Source: Anaerolineaceae bacterium
GTDB lineage: Bacteria; Chloroflexota; Anaerolineae; Anaerolineales; Anaerolineaceae
NCBI GenBank assembly: GCA_030653365.1
Contig: JAURZL010000018.1
Location: 310,001-374,000, forward strand
Reading direction: 5' to 3'
DNA: 64,000 nucleotides
Shown here: piece by piece, positions 33,391 to 42,903 of the stretch
Layout: every line of letters begins with the position of its first letter
How positions within the stretch are numbered: position 1 is the first letter of the stretch
The notes under the pieces: generated by a model
Told to the model about the DNA's origin: nothing
Database searches by the model: none
Seen by the model: only the letters and a program-made list of their open reading frames with translations
Translations under genes and position numbers: made by a program

Positions 33391-34101
33391 ATAAATCCCC
33401 AAAAGATTAAATAACCAGATAATCAAAGGTAATATTAAGAAGCCAGGCAGAAAATTGGCTACTCGTATTTTCTTTATCTCAAGTAAGCTACTAACCGCAA
33501 TTCCCATCAACATAATTCCGCCAATGGCACTAAACTCGGCTAAGAATTGCTCATTCATTAAGAATTGTAACTGTGTAGCCAGTAATGAAATACCACCCTG
33601 ATAAACCAATATCACCAGACTGGAAAACAAAACACCAATTCCTAAACTTGATGCAAAAGCGATGGAAGCAAATCCATCCATAATTGACTTGATAACAAGC
33701 GTGTTGAAGTCGCCAGTCAAACCATCTTGAACAGAACCCAGGATTGCCATAGGCCCAATAGAAAATAGCAATGAGGCTGTCAGAAATCCCCGAATGAACT
33801 TAGCACTCTCAATTCCTTTATTGCGATTAAAGTGTCTTTCTAGAAATACTCCGAGGTGGTTAAGTCCATCCTCAATTCGCCACCATTCTCCTAATAACAA
33901 ACCAATTAACATACTGATTAATACAACCAGAGCATTTCCTGTCTGAATAAACAATCGAATTCCATATGCCAATGTAAATAAACCTAGTGCCATCATTACC
34001 GTATAGCGAATTCTTTCTGGTAAACGGTTCCCCAGTACAAGCCCTATAAAACCTCCCAAAAGAATGGTAACAACGTTGATAATGGTTCCTGTTAGATGCA
34101 T
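33388..34101 (-). CDS. DUF554 (YdfK-type) membrane protein
   Basis: 237 residues, about seven hydrophobic helices. Family-like segments are GTIINVVTILLGGFIGLVLG, GLLLGEWWRIEDGL, SIMDGFASIAFASSLGIGV and the closing PLIIWLFNLL. The transported substrate or role of DUF554 is unknown. Its ATG overlaps the stop of the adenosyltransferase gene upstream by one base, so it is the last gene of that minus-strand operon. Confidence 0.85.
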   Translation of the reverse strand: MHLTGTIINVVTILLGGFIGLVLGNRLPERIRYTVMMALGLFTLAYGIRLFIQTGNALVVLISMLIGLLLGEWWRIEDGLNHLGVFLERHFNRNKGIESAKFIRGFLTASLLFSIGPMAILGSVQDGLTGDFNTLVIKSIMDGFASIAFASSLGIGVLFSSLVILVYQGGISLLATQLQFLMNEQFLAEFSAIGGIMLMGIAVSSLLEIKKIRVANFLPGFLILPLIIWLFNLLGIY

Positions 34102-34643
34102 TATTTCACCAATGTTTGTTCGCCTTTTCCAGAGATATAATTTTCATAAAGTTCCAAAACAAATAATAAAGATGAAAGCCTATTTAAATAGCGTAACAAT
34201 TCCTGATTTTCAATCACCCCAGCATCAATTAGTTCTACCAACCGGCGCTCCGCTCTGCGAACCACAGTTCGACCTAATGCCAGGAATGCTCCCCCTTTTG
34301 TATCCCCAGGCACAATAAACTCAGAAGGAATGGATGTGTTCTGACTGATTCTGTCAATCATTGTTTCTATCCACAAAACACTTTCCTGGTTTACCGAACG
34401 GAACTTTTCTGCAATTTCTTTTTCAGAAGCCACTTCACCCATGACCAGATACAATTGTCTTTGTACCTTTAATATGATTTCTTGAATTTCTGTGGAACAA
34501 ACAAATGCTCTCGATAACCCTAAAACAGCACTGGCTTCATCGAGGCATCCAATTGTTTCCATTCGATTATCGGATTTCTTAACGCGGTCTTTTCCGAGCA
34601 ATCCAGTCGTGCCGTCATCCCCTGTTTTCGTATAAAAGCTCAT
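34101..34643 (-). CDS. PduO-type cob(I)alamin adenosyltransferase
   Basis: 180 residues from the ATG at 34643 with AGGAGAG upstream; a longer frame back to 34736 runs into the neighbouring gene. The signature is YTKTGDDGTTGLLGKDRVKK near the N-terminus, then ETIGCLDEASAVLG, and the C-terminal RTVVRRAERRLVEL that binds ATP. It converts cob(I)alamin to adenosylcobalamin. Sits between the unknown 196-residue gene and the DUF554 gene. Confidence 0.92.
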   Translation of the reverse strand: MSFYTKTGDDGTTGLLGKDRVKKSDNRMETIGCLDEASAVLGLSRAFVCSTEIQEIILKVQRQLYLVMGEVASEKEIAEKFRSVNQESVLWIETMIDRISQNTSIPSEFIVPGDTKGGAFLALGRTVVRRAERRLVELIDAGVIENQELLRYLNRLSSLLFVLELYENYISGKGEQTLVK

Positions 34644-34644
34644 C

Positions 34645-35235
34645 TTACTCTCCTGGTTGTGAATATTTACGATATAAATACCAATAATCACTATTTGGAA
34701 AGATAAATTTCTCACTTTCATCCCACACAAAATCATTATCCAAGGTTTGACCCCGATACTTATGATCCAACCCGTTCATTTGTTGAAGTAAAATCATCTT
34801 GTCATCATCTTTCAGTTGATCCATCAATAAATCAATCATCAATCGGATTTGAATTTGATTAACCAATTGGATATGTGAATATTCATTATCTATGCGCAAA
34901 TCGTTGATGAGCCTGGTCCATTCCCTAATTCTCACTGGAATTTCCTCAGTTACCTTCTTATTCCAATTTGCCTGCCAGCGATCCTTCAAATCCTGAAATT
35001 GTTTGATTTTTTCACTTAAATTTGATACGTGCTCAGGATTGATTTCTGTGAACTCACGAAGGACTTTGATCGTTATTAATAATCTGCCTGGAGTAACCCT
35101 TATTTTTCGATATGCCTGAGGAAGATTTCTTGATGTTAAATGAACTGGCCAATAAATTTCTTTTGAAAAAAGGAATGGCTCCCATTGCGAGAGCATTTCG
35201 TTTAGGATTTCTTTTTCTAGATCAACAATCCACAT
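34645..35235 (-). CDS. Uncharacterised protein between peptide-binding protein and adenosyltransferase
   Basis: 196 residues, no signal peptide. Mostly helical and rich in Trp, Arg and Glu, with EIYWPVHLTSRNLPQAYRKI in the N-terminal third and a long helical middle (LSEKIKQFQDLKDRWQANW). The start overlaps the previous stop (TAATG) and the stop lies 1 base before the next gene, so it is translationally embedded in the operon. Family not recognised. Confidence 0.65.
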   Translation of the reverse strand: MWIVDLEKEILNEMLSQWEPFLFSKEIYWPVHLTSRNLPQAYRKIRVTPGRLLITIKVLREFTEINPEHVSNLSEKIKQFQDLKDRWQANWNKKVTEEIPVRIREWTRLINDLRIDNEYSHIQLVNQIQIRLMIDLLMDQLKDDDKMILLQQMNGLDHKYRGQTLDNDFVWDESEKFIFPNSDYWYLYRKYSQPGE

Positions 35236-36938
35236 TATTCACTCCCATCATCATTTTCAGTGACTTGGGTGGAAGTAATTTCTGGTCGGGGACCGATTAT
35301 ATACCAATTCTTAACTGTCATGAACCGATCACTTGTATCGAATAAAGGACCAATCGTAACACCTTGAATTTGTTTAGAAACTGCAAAGTTGTAGACCGGA
35401 TAAAATAATGGAATTGCGGGTAATTCTTCTTCAAAAACTACCTGGAAGTTTCTATAAAACAACGATCGATCAATTAAATTTGTCGTTATTCTTGCCTGTT
35501 CTAAATAATCACTGGCGACAAAGTTATCCCATTGAGAATAATTTTGACCACCCGTTGCCTGAACCTGATCCCAAAAAGGATAAGGGTCTGGATCAGGCGT
35601 CCAGGAAAGATCGAGATCAATTAATACAGCCTGGTATGAACGGGGGTTTAAATATGATTCAATCAGCTCTGAATAAGGGACGCCACGAATTTCTACTGCT
35701 GCACCCAATGCTTCCCAATTTTGTTGGATCATTACAGCCATTTCCCGATGTATTTCATTATCAGGATAGAGCAGTTCAAATCTTAACTCAATATTATCCT
35801 TCGCTCGCACAGTTGAATTCTCACCACCTAAAACATAACCAGCTTCTTTGATTAATTGAAGTGCATTCAATTGGTTGAATTCAACAGTGGTAATTCCATC
35901 ATAATAAGCCCATGTTCCAGGTAAAATCGGACCATCTGCAATAATTGCCTGGCTATTAAGAATTTTATCAATCATTTTTTGGCGATTTAAGCCTGATAAC
36001 AAAGCTTTCCTGATATTGACATCCTGAAAGAAAGAAACTTCTGAATTTTTTAAGTTTAGGAAGATTAATGTAAGCCGGGGTTCTCTGGCTGTATAAAGGG
36101 CTAATTGAGGTTGCGTAAGTACATTACCTAAAATTGAATTATCAATTTTGCTGATTCCCTGGACAAGTCCATCCTGAAATGCTTTAAGAGCATCTGTGGA
36201 ATTTTCAAAGTATCTGAAAACCATTTGTTCAATTAATGGTGGAGTCTCAAAATAGTTCTGATTTGCCCGAAGAATTACACCTTGGATTTGATTATTCTCT
36301 GTGATTAATCCTTCAAAAGAGTAAGGGCCACTACCTATCGGCTGCAAATTGAAACCCGAGTCAATCATTTGGTCAAAACTGAGATTGCCTAAAAGGTGTT
36401 CTGGCAAAATCCCAAAAGATAAATAATCCAAGAATGGTGCAAATGGCTCAGGAAGACGGAATTGGACAGTATTTTCGCTTAGTATCTTAACATCCACATT
36501 CGTCCAAAAAGTACGAATATCTTCTGGAACTACACCTTCACCATCCCGAATCATATTGATTGTAAATAAAATATCATTAGATGTGAGTGTTTTCCCGTCA
36601 TGCCATTTCACCTCAGGACGCAAAGTTATATTATAAATTGTGCCGTCCTGTGAAATACCATACGTTTCCACCAGCTCCAATTTAGGAATTCCACGTTCCT
36701 CAAAAGAAATCATCCGGCTGAAAATCAATCTGTTTAAGTCTCTGTCAGCAGAATTATAAAAATCCAACACTGGATTTAGTCTTTGAAATTTTCCAACCAG
36801 AGCTTCACTATAGACACCGCCCTGTTGAGGTTCAGGAACAACAACACCAGGTGCATCTGGTTTTTCGTTGAGTAATAAAATACCAACAACCAGTCCAGTT
36901 AAGAATATTATGAGTAATTGCCAACGTAATTTTTTCAT
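35235..36938 (-). CDS. ABC transporter peptide-binding protein (SBP_bac_5), membrane-anchored
   Basis: 567 residues. The N-terminal helix (LLIIFLTGLVVGILLLNEKP) has no Cys, so it would be an anchored rather than lipid-modified protein. Family 5 features include YGISQDGTIYNITLRPEVKW, HDGKTLTSNDILFTI, IGSGPYSFEGLI, RKALLSGLNRQKMIDKIL and the C-terminal FYRNFQVVFEEELPAIPLFY. It would bind oligopeptides or similar solutes. No permease or ATPase is adjacent. Confidence 0.88.
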   Translation of the reverse strand: MKKLRWQLLIIFLTGLVVGILLLNEKPDAPGVVVPEPQQGGVYSEALVGKFQRLNPVLDFYNSADRDLNRLIFSRMISFEERGIPKLELVETYGISQDGTIYNITLRPEVKWHDGKTLTSNDILFTINMIRDGEGVVPEDIRTFWTNVDVKILSENTVQFRLPEPFAPFLDYLSFGILPEHLLGNLSFDQMIDSGFNLQPIGSGPYSFEGLITENNQIQGVILRANQNYFETPPLIEQMVFRYFENSTDALKAFQDGLVQGISKIDNSILGNVLTQPQLALYTAREPRLTLIFLNLKNSEVSFFQDVNIRKALLSGLNRQKMIDKILNSQAIIADGPILPGTWAYYDGITTVEFNQLNALQLIKEAGYVLGGENSTVRAKDNIELRFELLYPDNEIHREMAVMIQQNWEALGAAVEIRGVPYSELIESYLNPRSYQAVLIDLDLSWTPDPDPYPFWDQVQATGGQNYSQWDNFVASDYLEQARITTNLIDRSLFYRNFQVVFEEELPAIPLFYPVYNFAVSKQIQGVTIGPLFDTSDRFMTVKNWYIIGPRPEITSTQVTENDDGSE

Positions 36939-36958
36939 AGGGTTTATTTAAAGAAAAT

Positions 36959-36991
36959 TGGGCGACCATCTTTTCAGTATTGAATCGCCCA
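36959..36991 (-). terminator. Terminator after secG
   Basis: TGGGCGA (36959-36965) pairs with TCGCCCA (36985-36991). On the minus strand the stem is followed by ATTTTCTTT, so it probably ends the secG transcript. Confidence 0.7.
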
Positions 36992-37037
36992 GGATGGTTC
37001 TATAAATTTGGTACACCAGAAAGATGTAATAAAGTGC

Positions 37038-37262
37038 TTAGTTTCGAACAATCACCGCAGCAATTGTAAGAATAAAAAATAACACACTTAATCCAATCGT
37101 AATATAAAATAAGGTTTTTTCGATTCCACGGCGTGCTGTAAAAACCCCACCTGTATCACTACCAGGTAAACCACCTAATCCTACCCCTTTGTTTTGCATA
37201 ATTACACTAATGATTAGCGCAACTGAAGTTATAATCAAAGCCAAGTCTATATAAATTACCAC
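37038..37262 (-). CDS. secG: Preprotein translocase subunit SecG
   Basis: 74 residues from a GTG start with GGAGG upstream. Two membrane helices (about 5-25 and 50-72) flank the family loop QNKGVGLGGLPGSDTGGVF, then TARRGIEKTLF. It assists SecYE during export. Separated from the peptide-binding gene by a terminator, so expressed on its own. Confidence 0.93.
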   Translation of the reverse strand: MVIYIDLALIITSVALIISVIMQNKGVGLGGLPGSDTGGVFTARRGIEKTLFYITIGLSVLFFILTIAAVIVRN

Positions 37263-37333
37263 GCTTATCCTCCAATCAAGTATTCATATTAACAGACCGA
37301 ATTATAACGTTTATAAGGGAAAATAGTCAACCT

Positions 37334-38425
37334 GTGGAAGAATTAGTTGTAAACCTCCATATACATAGTGTTTATTCCGATGGTAATTGGACCCATCAAA
37401 AAATTGCAGAAGCTGGTATCCAGGCTGGAATAGATGCATTAATTATTACCGATCACAACATCCTTATCCAAAATCTGGAAGGCTATTTCAAAAAAAACGG
37501 GAAGAAAATCCTGGTGATCATCGGCGAAGAAATTCACAATAAGTTGAGAGAACCTCAAAAAAGTCACTTGATCACCTTTGGACATACAAAAGAATTATGT
37601 ACCTATGCGGATAATGTTCAACAATTAATTAATCAAGTCAAAAAGAGTGGAGGTTTATCATTTTTAGCCCATCCCTTTGAAGATTCCCTTCCGCAGGTAA
37701 ATGAAACTGCAATCACCTGGGAAGATTGGGAAGTTGAAGGTTATACAGGAATTGAAATCTGGAACCATTTGAGTGAACTAAAAAATGTCTCCAAAAACTG
37801 GTTTCAATTATTATTTAATGTATTTTTTCCTCAATTTTATTCTCGTGGACCTCATCCGAATTCAATTAGGAAATGGGATGAATTGATGTTGTCCGGAAAA
37901 AAGTTGACAGCGGTTGGTGGATCTGATGCCCATTGTCTTAAAATGCAAAAAGGATTTCTAAAACGAACAATTTTCCCATACCAATTTCATTTCAAATCAA
38001 TCAATAATCATATCTTTATTCAAAATCCACTCACAGGGAATTATTTAATGGATCGTAAAACGATCATTGATGCTTTTAGGGATGGGACATCTTTTATTGG
38101 ATACGACCTGCCCTTTCCAACGAAAGGATTTAGATTTTATGCACAGGGAAGACAAAAATCTGCAATCATGGGCGAAAAAATAGAAATTGAATCATCAATA
38201 ACATTGCAAATTAGATTGCCAGAAGCGGTGGAGTGTCATTTGATACACAATGGATTAACAATCATGATTTGGAAAGATCAAGAAATATGTACTTATATTA
38301 CTAAATCACCTGGTTATTATCGAGTGGAATGCTACATTCATTATTATGGAGAAAAACGTGGGTGGATTTTTAGCAATCCAATTTATATTTATAAAAAAAT
38401 CGGAATTAATCATGGTCCAGAATAA
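37334..38425 (+). CDS. PHP-domain metal-dependent phosphoesterase-like protein
   Basis: 363 residues from a GTG start. PHP metal motifs are visible: NLHIHSVYSDGNWT (about 6-19), IITDHN (about 39-44), GEEIH, FLAHPFE and the closing GGSDAHC (about 196-202). The C-terminal 120 residues form a beta-rich appendage. Relatives hydrolyse phosphoester bonds of nucleosides or small substrates; the substrate is unknown. Divergent from secG; its 3' end overlaps the start of the deacylase gene. Confidence 0.85.
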   Translation: MEELVVNLHIHSVYSDGNWTHQKIAEAGIQAGIDALIITDHNILIQNLEGYFKKNGKKILVIIGEEIHNKLREPQKSHLITFGHTKELCTYADNVQQLINQVKKSGGLSFLAHPFEDSLPQVNETAITWEDWEVEGYTGIEIWNHLSELKNVSKNWFQLLFNVFFPQFYSRGPHPNSIRKWDELMLSGKKLTAVGGSDAHCLKMQKGFLKRTIFPYQFHFKSINNHIFIQNPLTGNYLMDRKTIIDAFRDGTSFIGYDLPFPTKGFRFYAQGRQKSAIMGEKIEIESSITLQIRLPEAVECHLIHNGLTIMIWKDQEICTYITKSPGYYRVECYIHYYGEKRGWIFSNPIYIYKKIGINHGPE

Positions 38426-38891
38426 TGTCACTCGATTCCTGAATGCAAGAAAAATTCAATACGAATTATTCGAGATTCCTGGTGGTAAACATGGGGCGCA
38501 AGAAACTGCAAAATTTCTAAATGTGCCTGATAATTGTGTCTTTAAGACGATTGTTTTAAAACCAGTTGTCCCAGGCAAACCGATCCTGGGTGTTATCCCT
38601 GCAAACCAAACTGCCGATTTAAAGAAAATTGCAAAATTATTAAACCAAAAAAAGATAGAATTTCCAGAACCACATGAAGCTGAAGAAGTAACTGGACTTC
38701 AAACTGGGGGGATTTCAGCTCTGGCTTTACTAAATAAAGGTTTCAAAATATTGTTAGATGAGACTGCCAATTCCATGGATTGGATGCATGTGTCGGCTGG
38801 TCAAATAGGATTAAATATAAAGATCAAGGTGCGTGATTTTGTAAAACTAACAAATGCAAAAATCGCAATTATCAGCACCTTAATTGAATAA
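38412..38891 (+). CDS. ybaK: YbaK/ProX-type aminoacyl-tRNA deacylase
   Basis: 159 residues from ATG 38412, 14 bp inside the end of the PHP gene; a longer frame to 38346 lacks family residues. The motifs TRFLNARKIQYELFEIPGG, VFKTIVLKP (the conserved Lys), EVTGLQTGGISALAL and FKILLDETA are those of the YbaK Cys-tRNA(Pro) deacylases. It clears mischarged tRNA. Assignment to YbaK rather than another INS-superfamily member rests on the VFKT and GGISALAL segments. Confidence 0.88.
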   Translation: MVQNNVTRFLNARKIQYELFEIPGGKHGAQETAKFLNVPDNCVFKTIVLKPVVPGKPILGVIPANQTADLKKIAKLLNQKKIEFPEPHEAEEVTGLQTGGISALALLNKGFKILLDETANSMDWMHVSAGQIGLNIKIKVRDFVKLTNAKIAIISTLIE

Positions 38892-38901
38892 ACACCACCC
38901 T

Positions 38902-40353
38902 TTATCCTTTGACAACAGCTAAAGGTATCAATCTTGCGATTTTTCTGGTTAACCCTGCTCCAGTGACAGCTTCAATCACCTGATCCACATCTTTATAGGC
39001 AGCTGGAGCTTCTTCTGCCAATCCGGCTAATGACCCTGCTTGAATAAAAATTCCTTTTTTCTCCAAATCCGCTTTTAATTGATCACCTCGGATGGATTTT
39101 TTGGCTTTTTGGCGGCTCATCAATCGGCCAGCACCATGGCAACTTGATCCAAAAGAACGCTCCATACTGAGTTTCGTTCCTGCCAACACCCATGATGATG
39201 TTCCCATACTACCTGGGACCAGAACAGGTTGACCAGTTTTTGCAAATTCTTCTGGAATTCCAACTGCCCCAGGACCAAATGCACGCGTTGCACCTTTTCG
39301 ATGAACACAGACCTGAACTAACTCCCCATCAATCAAATGCTCTTCGATCTTTCCAATATTATGGGCAATATCATAAACCTGATATAAGTGCCAGTTTTTC
39401 ACTTTTCCCGCTAAAATCTGTTCAAATGCCTGTCTTGCTAAATGGGCTAATACCTGGCGATTGCAGAAGGCGTAATTTGCTGCTGCCCTCATAGCTGCCA
39501 GATAATCTTTCCCTTCTGGTGAATTGATTGGTGCACATACCAATTCACGATCAGGTATTTTGATCCCATATTTATGGACAGACGTTTGAAAAGATTGAAC
39601 AGCATCGCTACATACTTGATGACCGAGACCTCTGGAACCACAATGAATCATTACAGCGATATTACCCTGTTTTAAGCCAAAAATATCAGCCGTTTGATCA
39701 TCAAACACCTGCTCAACCAGGTCAATTTCAATAAAATGATTCCCACTGCCTAAAGTGCCTAATTGTGGCAACCCTCTTTTTTTTGCTCTATCACTTAACT
39801 TACCAGCATTCGCACCTACAATACAACCATTTTCTTCAGTCCTTCTTAAATCCTGTTCGGTTGCAAATCCTTTTTTTAGTGCCCAACGTGATCCACTTTC
39901 ACAGATTTCTTCCAGTTCTTTAATGGATAAATGAATACCACCTTCTGATCCAACGCCACTCGGACAGTGATGATTTAATGCCATTACAAGCAATTGAATT
40001 TGATCCTTAACTTCATCATAAGGAATTTGTGATGACAACAACCTGACACCACAGTTTATGTCATATCCAATCCCCCCTGGGGAAATGACACCAGTAGAAA
40101 AATCTGTGGCAGCAACACCACCGATGGGAAATCCATATCCCTGGTGCATATCAGGCATGACAACAACCGAGCCAACAACACCAGGTAATGTAGTCGCATT
40201 GATTGCTTGCTCAACCGATAAATCTCCGAGGCTTTGCTCCAGCATTTTCCTCGTAGAAAAAATTCTGACTGGAACGCGCATATCAGCGCGAAATCCACTT
40301 GGAAGCTCCCATTCAAAATTACTAATCTTTTTAAAATCTGTTATTTCAACCAT
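38902..40353 (-). CDS. rtcB: RNA 3'-phosphate ligase RtcB
   Basis: 483 residues from ATG 40353 with GGGAGAGG six bases upstream; an in-frame start at 40383 would overlap that site. Active-site landmarks: [32 protein letters not shown] (metal-binding Cys), [22 protein letters not shown] and the guanylylated His in [11 protein letters not shown]. It joins 2',3'-cyclic phosphate to 5'-OH RNA ends using GTP. Its activator archease is encoded 13 bp upstream in the same operon. Confidence 0.95.
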   Translation of the reverse strand: MVEITDFKKISNFEWELPSGFRADMRVPVRIFSTRKMLEQSLGDLSVEQAINATTLPGVVGSVVVMPDMHQGYGFPIGGVAATDFSTGVISPGGIGYDINCGVRLLSSQIPYDEVKDQIQLLVMALNHHCPSGVGSEGGIHLSIKELEEICESGSRWALKKGFATEQDLRRTEENGCIVGANAGKLSDRAKKRGLPQLGTLGSGNHFIEIDLVEQVFDDQTADIFGLKQGNIAVMIHCGSRGLGHQVCSDAVQSFQTSVHKYGIKIPDRELVCAPINSPEGKDYLAAMRAAANYAFCNRQVLAHLARQAFEQILAGKVKNWHLYQVYDIAHNIGKIEEHLIDGELVQVCVHRKGATRAFGPGAVGIPEEFAKTGQPVLVPGSMGTSSWVLAGTKLSMERSFGSSCHGAGRLMSRQKAKKSIRGDQLKADLEKKGIFIQAGSLAGLAEEAPAAYKDVDQVIEAVTGAGLTRKIARLIPLAVVKG

Positions 40354-40366
40354 AGCACCTCTCCCA

Positions 40367-40786
40367 TCATACATCAAATACAATGACTACGGAATATCCC
40401 TGTGAGCAATGTTTGATTTTCAGATTATGGTAGGTAACCGCTTTTATCTCCTTAACAAATTCATTGATTTTCAATTGAGAATATTTAACCATCAATGATT
40501 TCGTACCAACAATAATTTTCTTGATATCCAGATAAACTTTTTCATTCTGTAATTTGAAATTACACTCACTTAAAAAAGAAACCAAGAGACTTTCGTGATC
40601 CATTCCCTCAAAATAAAATTCCTGGAATTCAAGTTGATCATCCACACTCACAGATACATCAATCATGCTATACATACCAGCAAGTGCATTAATGAATAAA
40701 TCTTCCAATGATGTCGCCCAAACCTTAAGTGATAAATCTGCTGTATGTCCGATTTCTTCGTAACCAGAAGCTTTCTTGTGTGTCAT
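40367..40786 (-). CDS. Archease, RtcB cofactor
   Basis: 139 residues from ATG 40786. The family hallmarks are [33 protein letters not shown] and [15 protein letters not shown], with the C-terminal [11 protein letters not shown] type motif (here [12 protein letters not shown]). Archease speeds RtcB guanylylation and allows multiple turnovers. The gene lies directly ahead of rtcB on the same strand and diverges from the FHA gene at 40822. Confidence 0.93.
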   Translation of the reverse strand: MTHKKASGYEEIGHTADLSLKVWATSLEDLFINALAGMYSMIDVSVSVDDQLEFQEFYFEGMDHESLLVSFLSECNFKLQNEKVYLDIKKIIVGTKSLMVKYSQLKINEFVKEIKAVTYHNLKIKHCSQGYSVVIVFDV

Positions 40787-40807
40787 TGCATGATTTCCCT
40801 TTCGCTT

Positions 40808-40813
40808 TATAAT
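40808..40813 (+). promoter_or_regulatory. -10 element TATAAT close to fhaA start
   Basis: The hexamer ends only 8 bases before the ATG at 40822, which would make the transcript leaderless or nearly so. No strong -35 is seen. Confidence 0.5.
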
Positions 40814-40821
40814 TATAAAAT

Positions 40822-41595
40822 ATGAGGCAACTTTTAGAAAAAATCGAAAAGAGCTTGCAGAAACTGATCGAAAGCAGTATTCAGTTATTGCCATGGAATA
40901 CAATTCAAAAAACAATCGCGATTTCAATTATCAATGGATTGCGGGATATTGTTTTGCTCGCCATCAAAAATAACCAACAATTACCGAACTTATTTTCCAT
41001 TGCTGTAAATCCGGAAATCTATGAAACGTTAGGTATTGAGCATTCCTGGATTCAGGAAATTAAAAGGACATTAGCCGAGAGTGCTGAAGAATATGAGAAA
41101 TATTTCCCGGGTGAAATTACAATCGAGTTTTTCTCTGATCCGGATTTATTCCTTGACGAATTCAGGATCAATTCATTTTCCGTCATTAATGAGATTGAGA
41201 AAACATCTGTTTTGCCTCCTAATCAGGAGAAACCCGTAATAACTCCAAAAAAAGCGGATGCATACCTCTTATTTCCAAATAAGGATATTTTCCCTTTATC
41301 AAAAAATATCATTCAAATTGGCAGGAAAAATGATAATCATCTGGTTATTGATAATCCAATAATCAGTAGAAATCATGCTCAGATTCGATATATCAATGGG
41401 AATTATGTAATCTTTGATTTGAACTCAACATCAGGAACCTTTATAAACGGTGTAAGGATTAATCAGTCCATCCTTCGTCCAGGAGATGTTATATCGGTTG
41501 CATCCTATCCTCTTGTATATGGGGAGGAAAATAATGAAAGCGATATTAATCAAGGATCAACCGCAGAAATTCCAAGAATAGTAGATTCAAAATGA
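40822..41595 (+). CDS. fhaA: FhaA-like protein: DUF3662-type domain plus FHA domain
   Basis: 257 residues. The N-terminal domain (about 1-118) matches the general pattern of the DUF3662 region of actinobacterial FhaA. The C-terminal FHA domain (about 155-240) has IQIGRKNDNHLVI, NPIISRNHAQIRY and DLNSTSGTFINGVRI, the Arg/Ser/Asn residues that read phosphothreonine. It overlaps the second FHA gene by four bases (ATGA) and heads the locus leading to the SEDS gene, the same order as fhaA-fhaB-rodA in actinobacteria. Confidence 0.82.
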   Translation: MRQLLEKIEKSLQKLIESSIQLLPWNTIQKTIAISIINGLRDIVLLAIKNNQQLPNLFSIAVNPEIYETLGIEHSWIQEIKRTLAESAEEYEKYFPGEITIEFFSDPDLFLDEFRINSFSVINEIEKTSVLPPNQEKPVITPKKADAYLLFPNKDIFPLSKNIIQIGRKNDNHLVIDNPIISRNHAQIRYINGNYVIFDLNSTSGTFINGVRINQSILRPGDVISVASYPLVYGEENNESDINQGSTAEIPRIVDSK

Positions 41596-42020
41596 CAGCT
41601 ATCGTTGTTCTCATTCTCAGAATTGTTCTGGCACTCCTTTTGTTGGGGTTTATCGGCCTTCTATTATTTACAACCTGGCGACAATTAAAAACGCAAATAA
41701 AATTATTGTCACCAGAACTTTCAACTAATATTCGAATTTCTTTTAAAGATCATCCAGATCAGGAAGCATTTATGATTCAACAAAATGATGTACTTCTGGG
41801 ACGTGATCCAAATTGCAAGATCCACATTCCTGATGAAACAATATCTGCTCAGCACGCAAGACTTTATCTAATTGATCAGAATTGGTGGATCCATGATCTT
41901 AACTCAACCAATGGAACATTCTTAAATGATGAGCGTATTGAACAACCGTGCATATTGACTGATAATGATATGCTTCAGGTCGGAAATATCAAATTAATCA
42001 TTCATACAATCAATACTTGA
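41592..42020 (+). CDS. fhaB: FhaB-like membrane-anchored FHA protein
   Basis: 142 residues: one N-terminal membrane helix (about 3-27, VVLILRIVLALLLLGFIGLL) and a cytoplasmic FHA domain (about 55-140) with VLLGRDPNCKIHIPDETISA, QHARLYL and DLNSTNGTFLNDERI. In actinobacteria the equivalent protein links Ser/Thr kinase signalling to cell-wall synthesis. No kinase gene is in this window. Confidence 0.85.
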   Translation: MTAIVVLILRIVLALLLLGFIGLLLFTTWRQLKTQIKLLSPELSTNIRISFKDHPDQEAFMIQQNDVLLGRDPNCKIHIPDETISAQHARLYLIDQNWWIHDLNSTNGTFLNDERIEQPCILTDNDMLQVGNIKLIIHTINT

Positions 42021-42042
42021 TAATAATTTAATGGAGGAAACG

Positions 42043-42903
42043 ATGACTTACACAATTGATCTGGGTGTCATTGGTGGAACCGGGGTTTACCAGATGGGCG
42101 AAATATCAATAAAAGATGAACTTGATATCGATACCCCCTTTGGAAAACCCAGTTCATCCATCATTATTGGGGAAGCAGTTGGAAAAACAATAGCTTTTCT
42201 GGCACGGCACGGTGTAGGACACAGAATTTCACCATCTGAAATCAACAATCGTGCGAATATATATGCTTTTAAGAAACTTGGTGTTAAAAGTATCATTGCT
42301 ATTTCAGCATGTGGATCATTAAGGGAAGATTTTGCGCCTGGCGATTTTGTGATCCCTGAACAATTAGTAGACTTTACAAAAGATCGGGTGCGAACGTTTT
42401 TCCAGACGGGACTTGTTGCTCACGTTAGCACTGCTGATCCTTTCTGTCCGCATCTTTCAAATTTATTATACAAAGCTGTTGTAGAAACGGGATCAACTGT
42501 CCATAAAGGTGCTTCACTGATAACAATTGAAGGACCTAGATTCTCAACAAAAGCAGAATCGAATTTATTTCGTTCCTGGGGGATGTCGATTATAGGTATG
42601 ACAACCTCTCCAGAAATATTTCTCGCGAGGGAAGCAGAAATGTGTTATGCAGCCATCGCCCATGTAACCGATTATGATGTGTGGCATGTACACGAAGAAT
42701 CGGTAACAGTTGATATGATAATGAGAGTTCTCCAAAAAAATGGACAGGTCGCAAGAGATTCCATATTAAATCTCATTAAAAATATTGATCCTTATGATTG
42801 TGATTGTCATCATGCGTTAGCAAGTGCGCTGACAACTTCATCAAGCTTTATGGATCAAAAAGAAAAAGAGAAACTTAGCATTTTCATCAGTAAATATCTA
42901 TAG
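42043..42903 (+). CDS. mtnP: S-methyl-5'-thioadenosine phosphorylase
   Basis: 286 residues from ATG 42043, five bases after GGAGG; the in-frame ATG at 42031 contains that site. It has the phosphate loop GVIGGTGVY, the RHGVGHRISPSEINNRANIY motif, the base-binding ISACGSLREDF and the IEGPRFSTKAES and GMTTSPEIFLAREAEMCYA segments typical of MTAP. It splits methylthioadenosine to adenine and methylthioribose-1-phosphate. Lying between fhaB and the SEDS gene, with its stop overlapping the next GTG, it is an unexpected metabolic insert in a cell-wall operon. Confidence 0.88.
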   Translation: MTYTIDLGVIGGTGVYQMGEISIKDELDIDTPFGKPSSSIIIGEAVGKTIAFLARHGVGHRISPSEINNRANIYAFKKLGVKSIIAISACGSLREDFAPGDFVIPEQLVDFTKDRVRTFFQTGLVAHVSTADPFCPHLSNLLYKAVVETGSTVHKGASLITIEGPRFSTKAESNLFRSWGMSIIGMTTSPEIFLAREAEMCYAAIAHVTDYDVWHVHEESVTVDMIMRVLQKNGQVARDSILNLIKNIDPYDCDCHHALASALTTSSSFMDQKEKEKLSIFISKYL

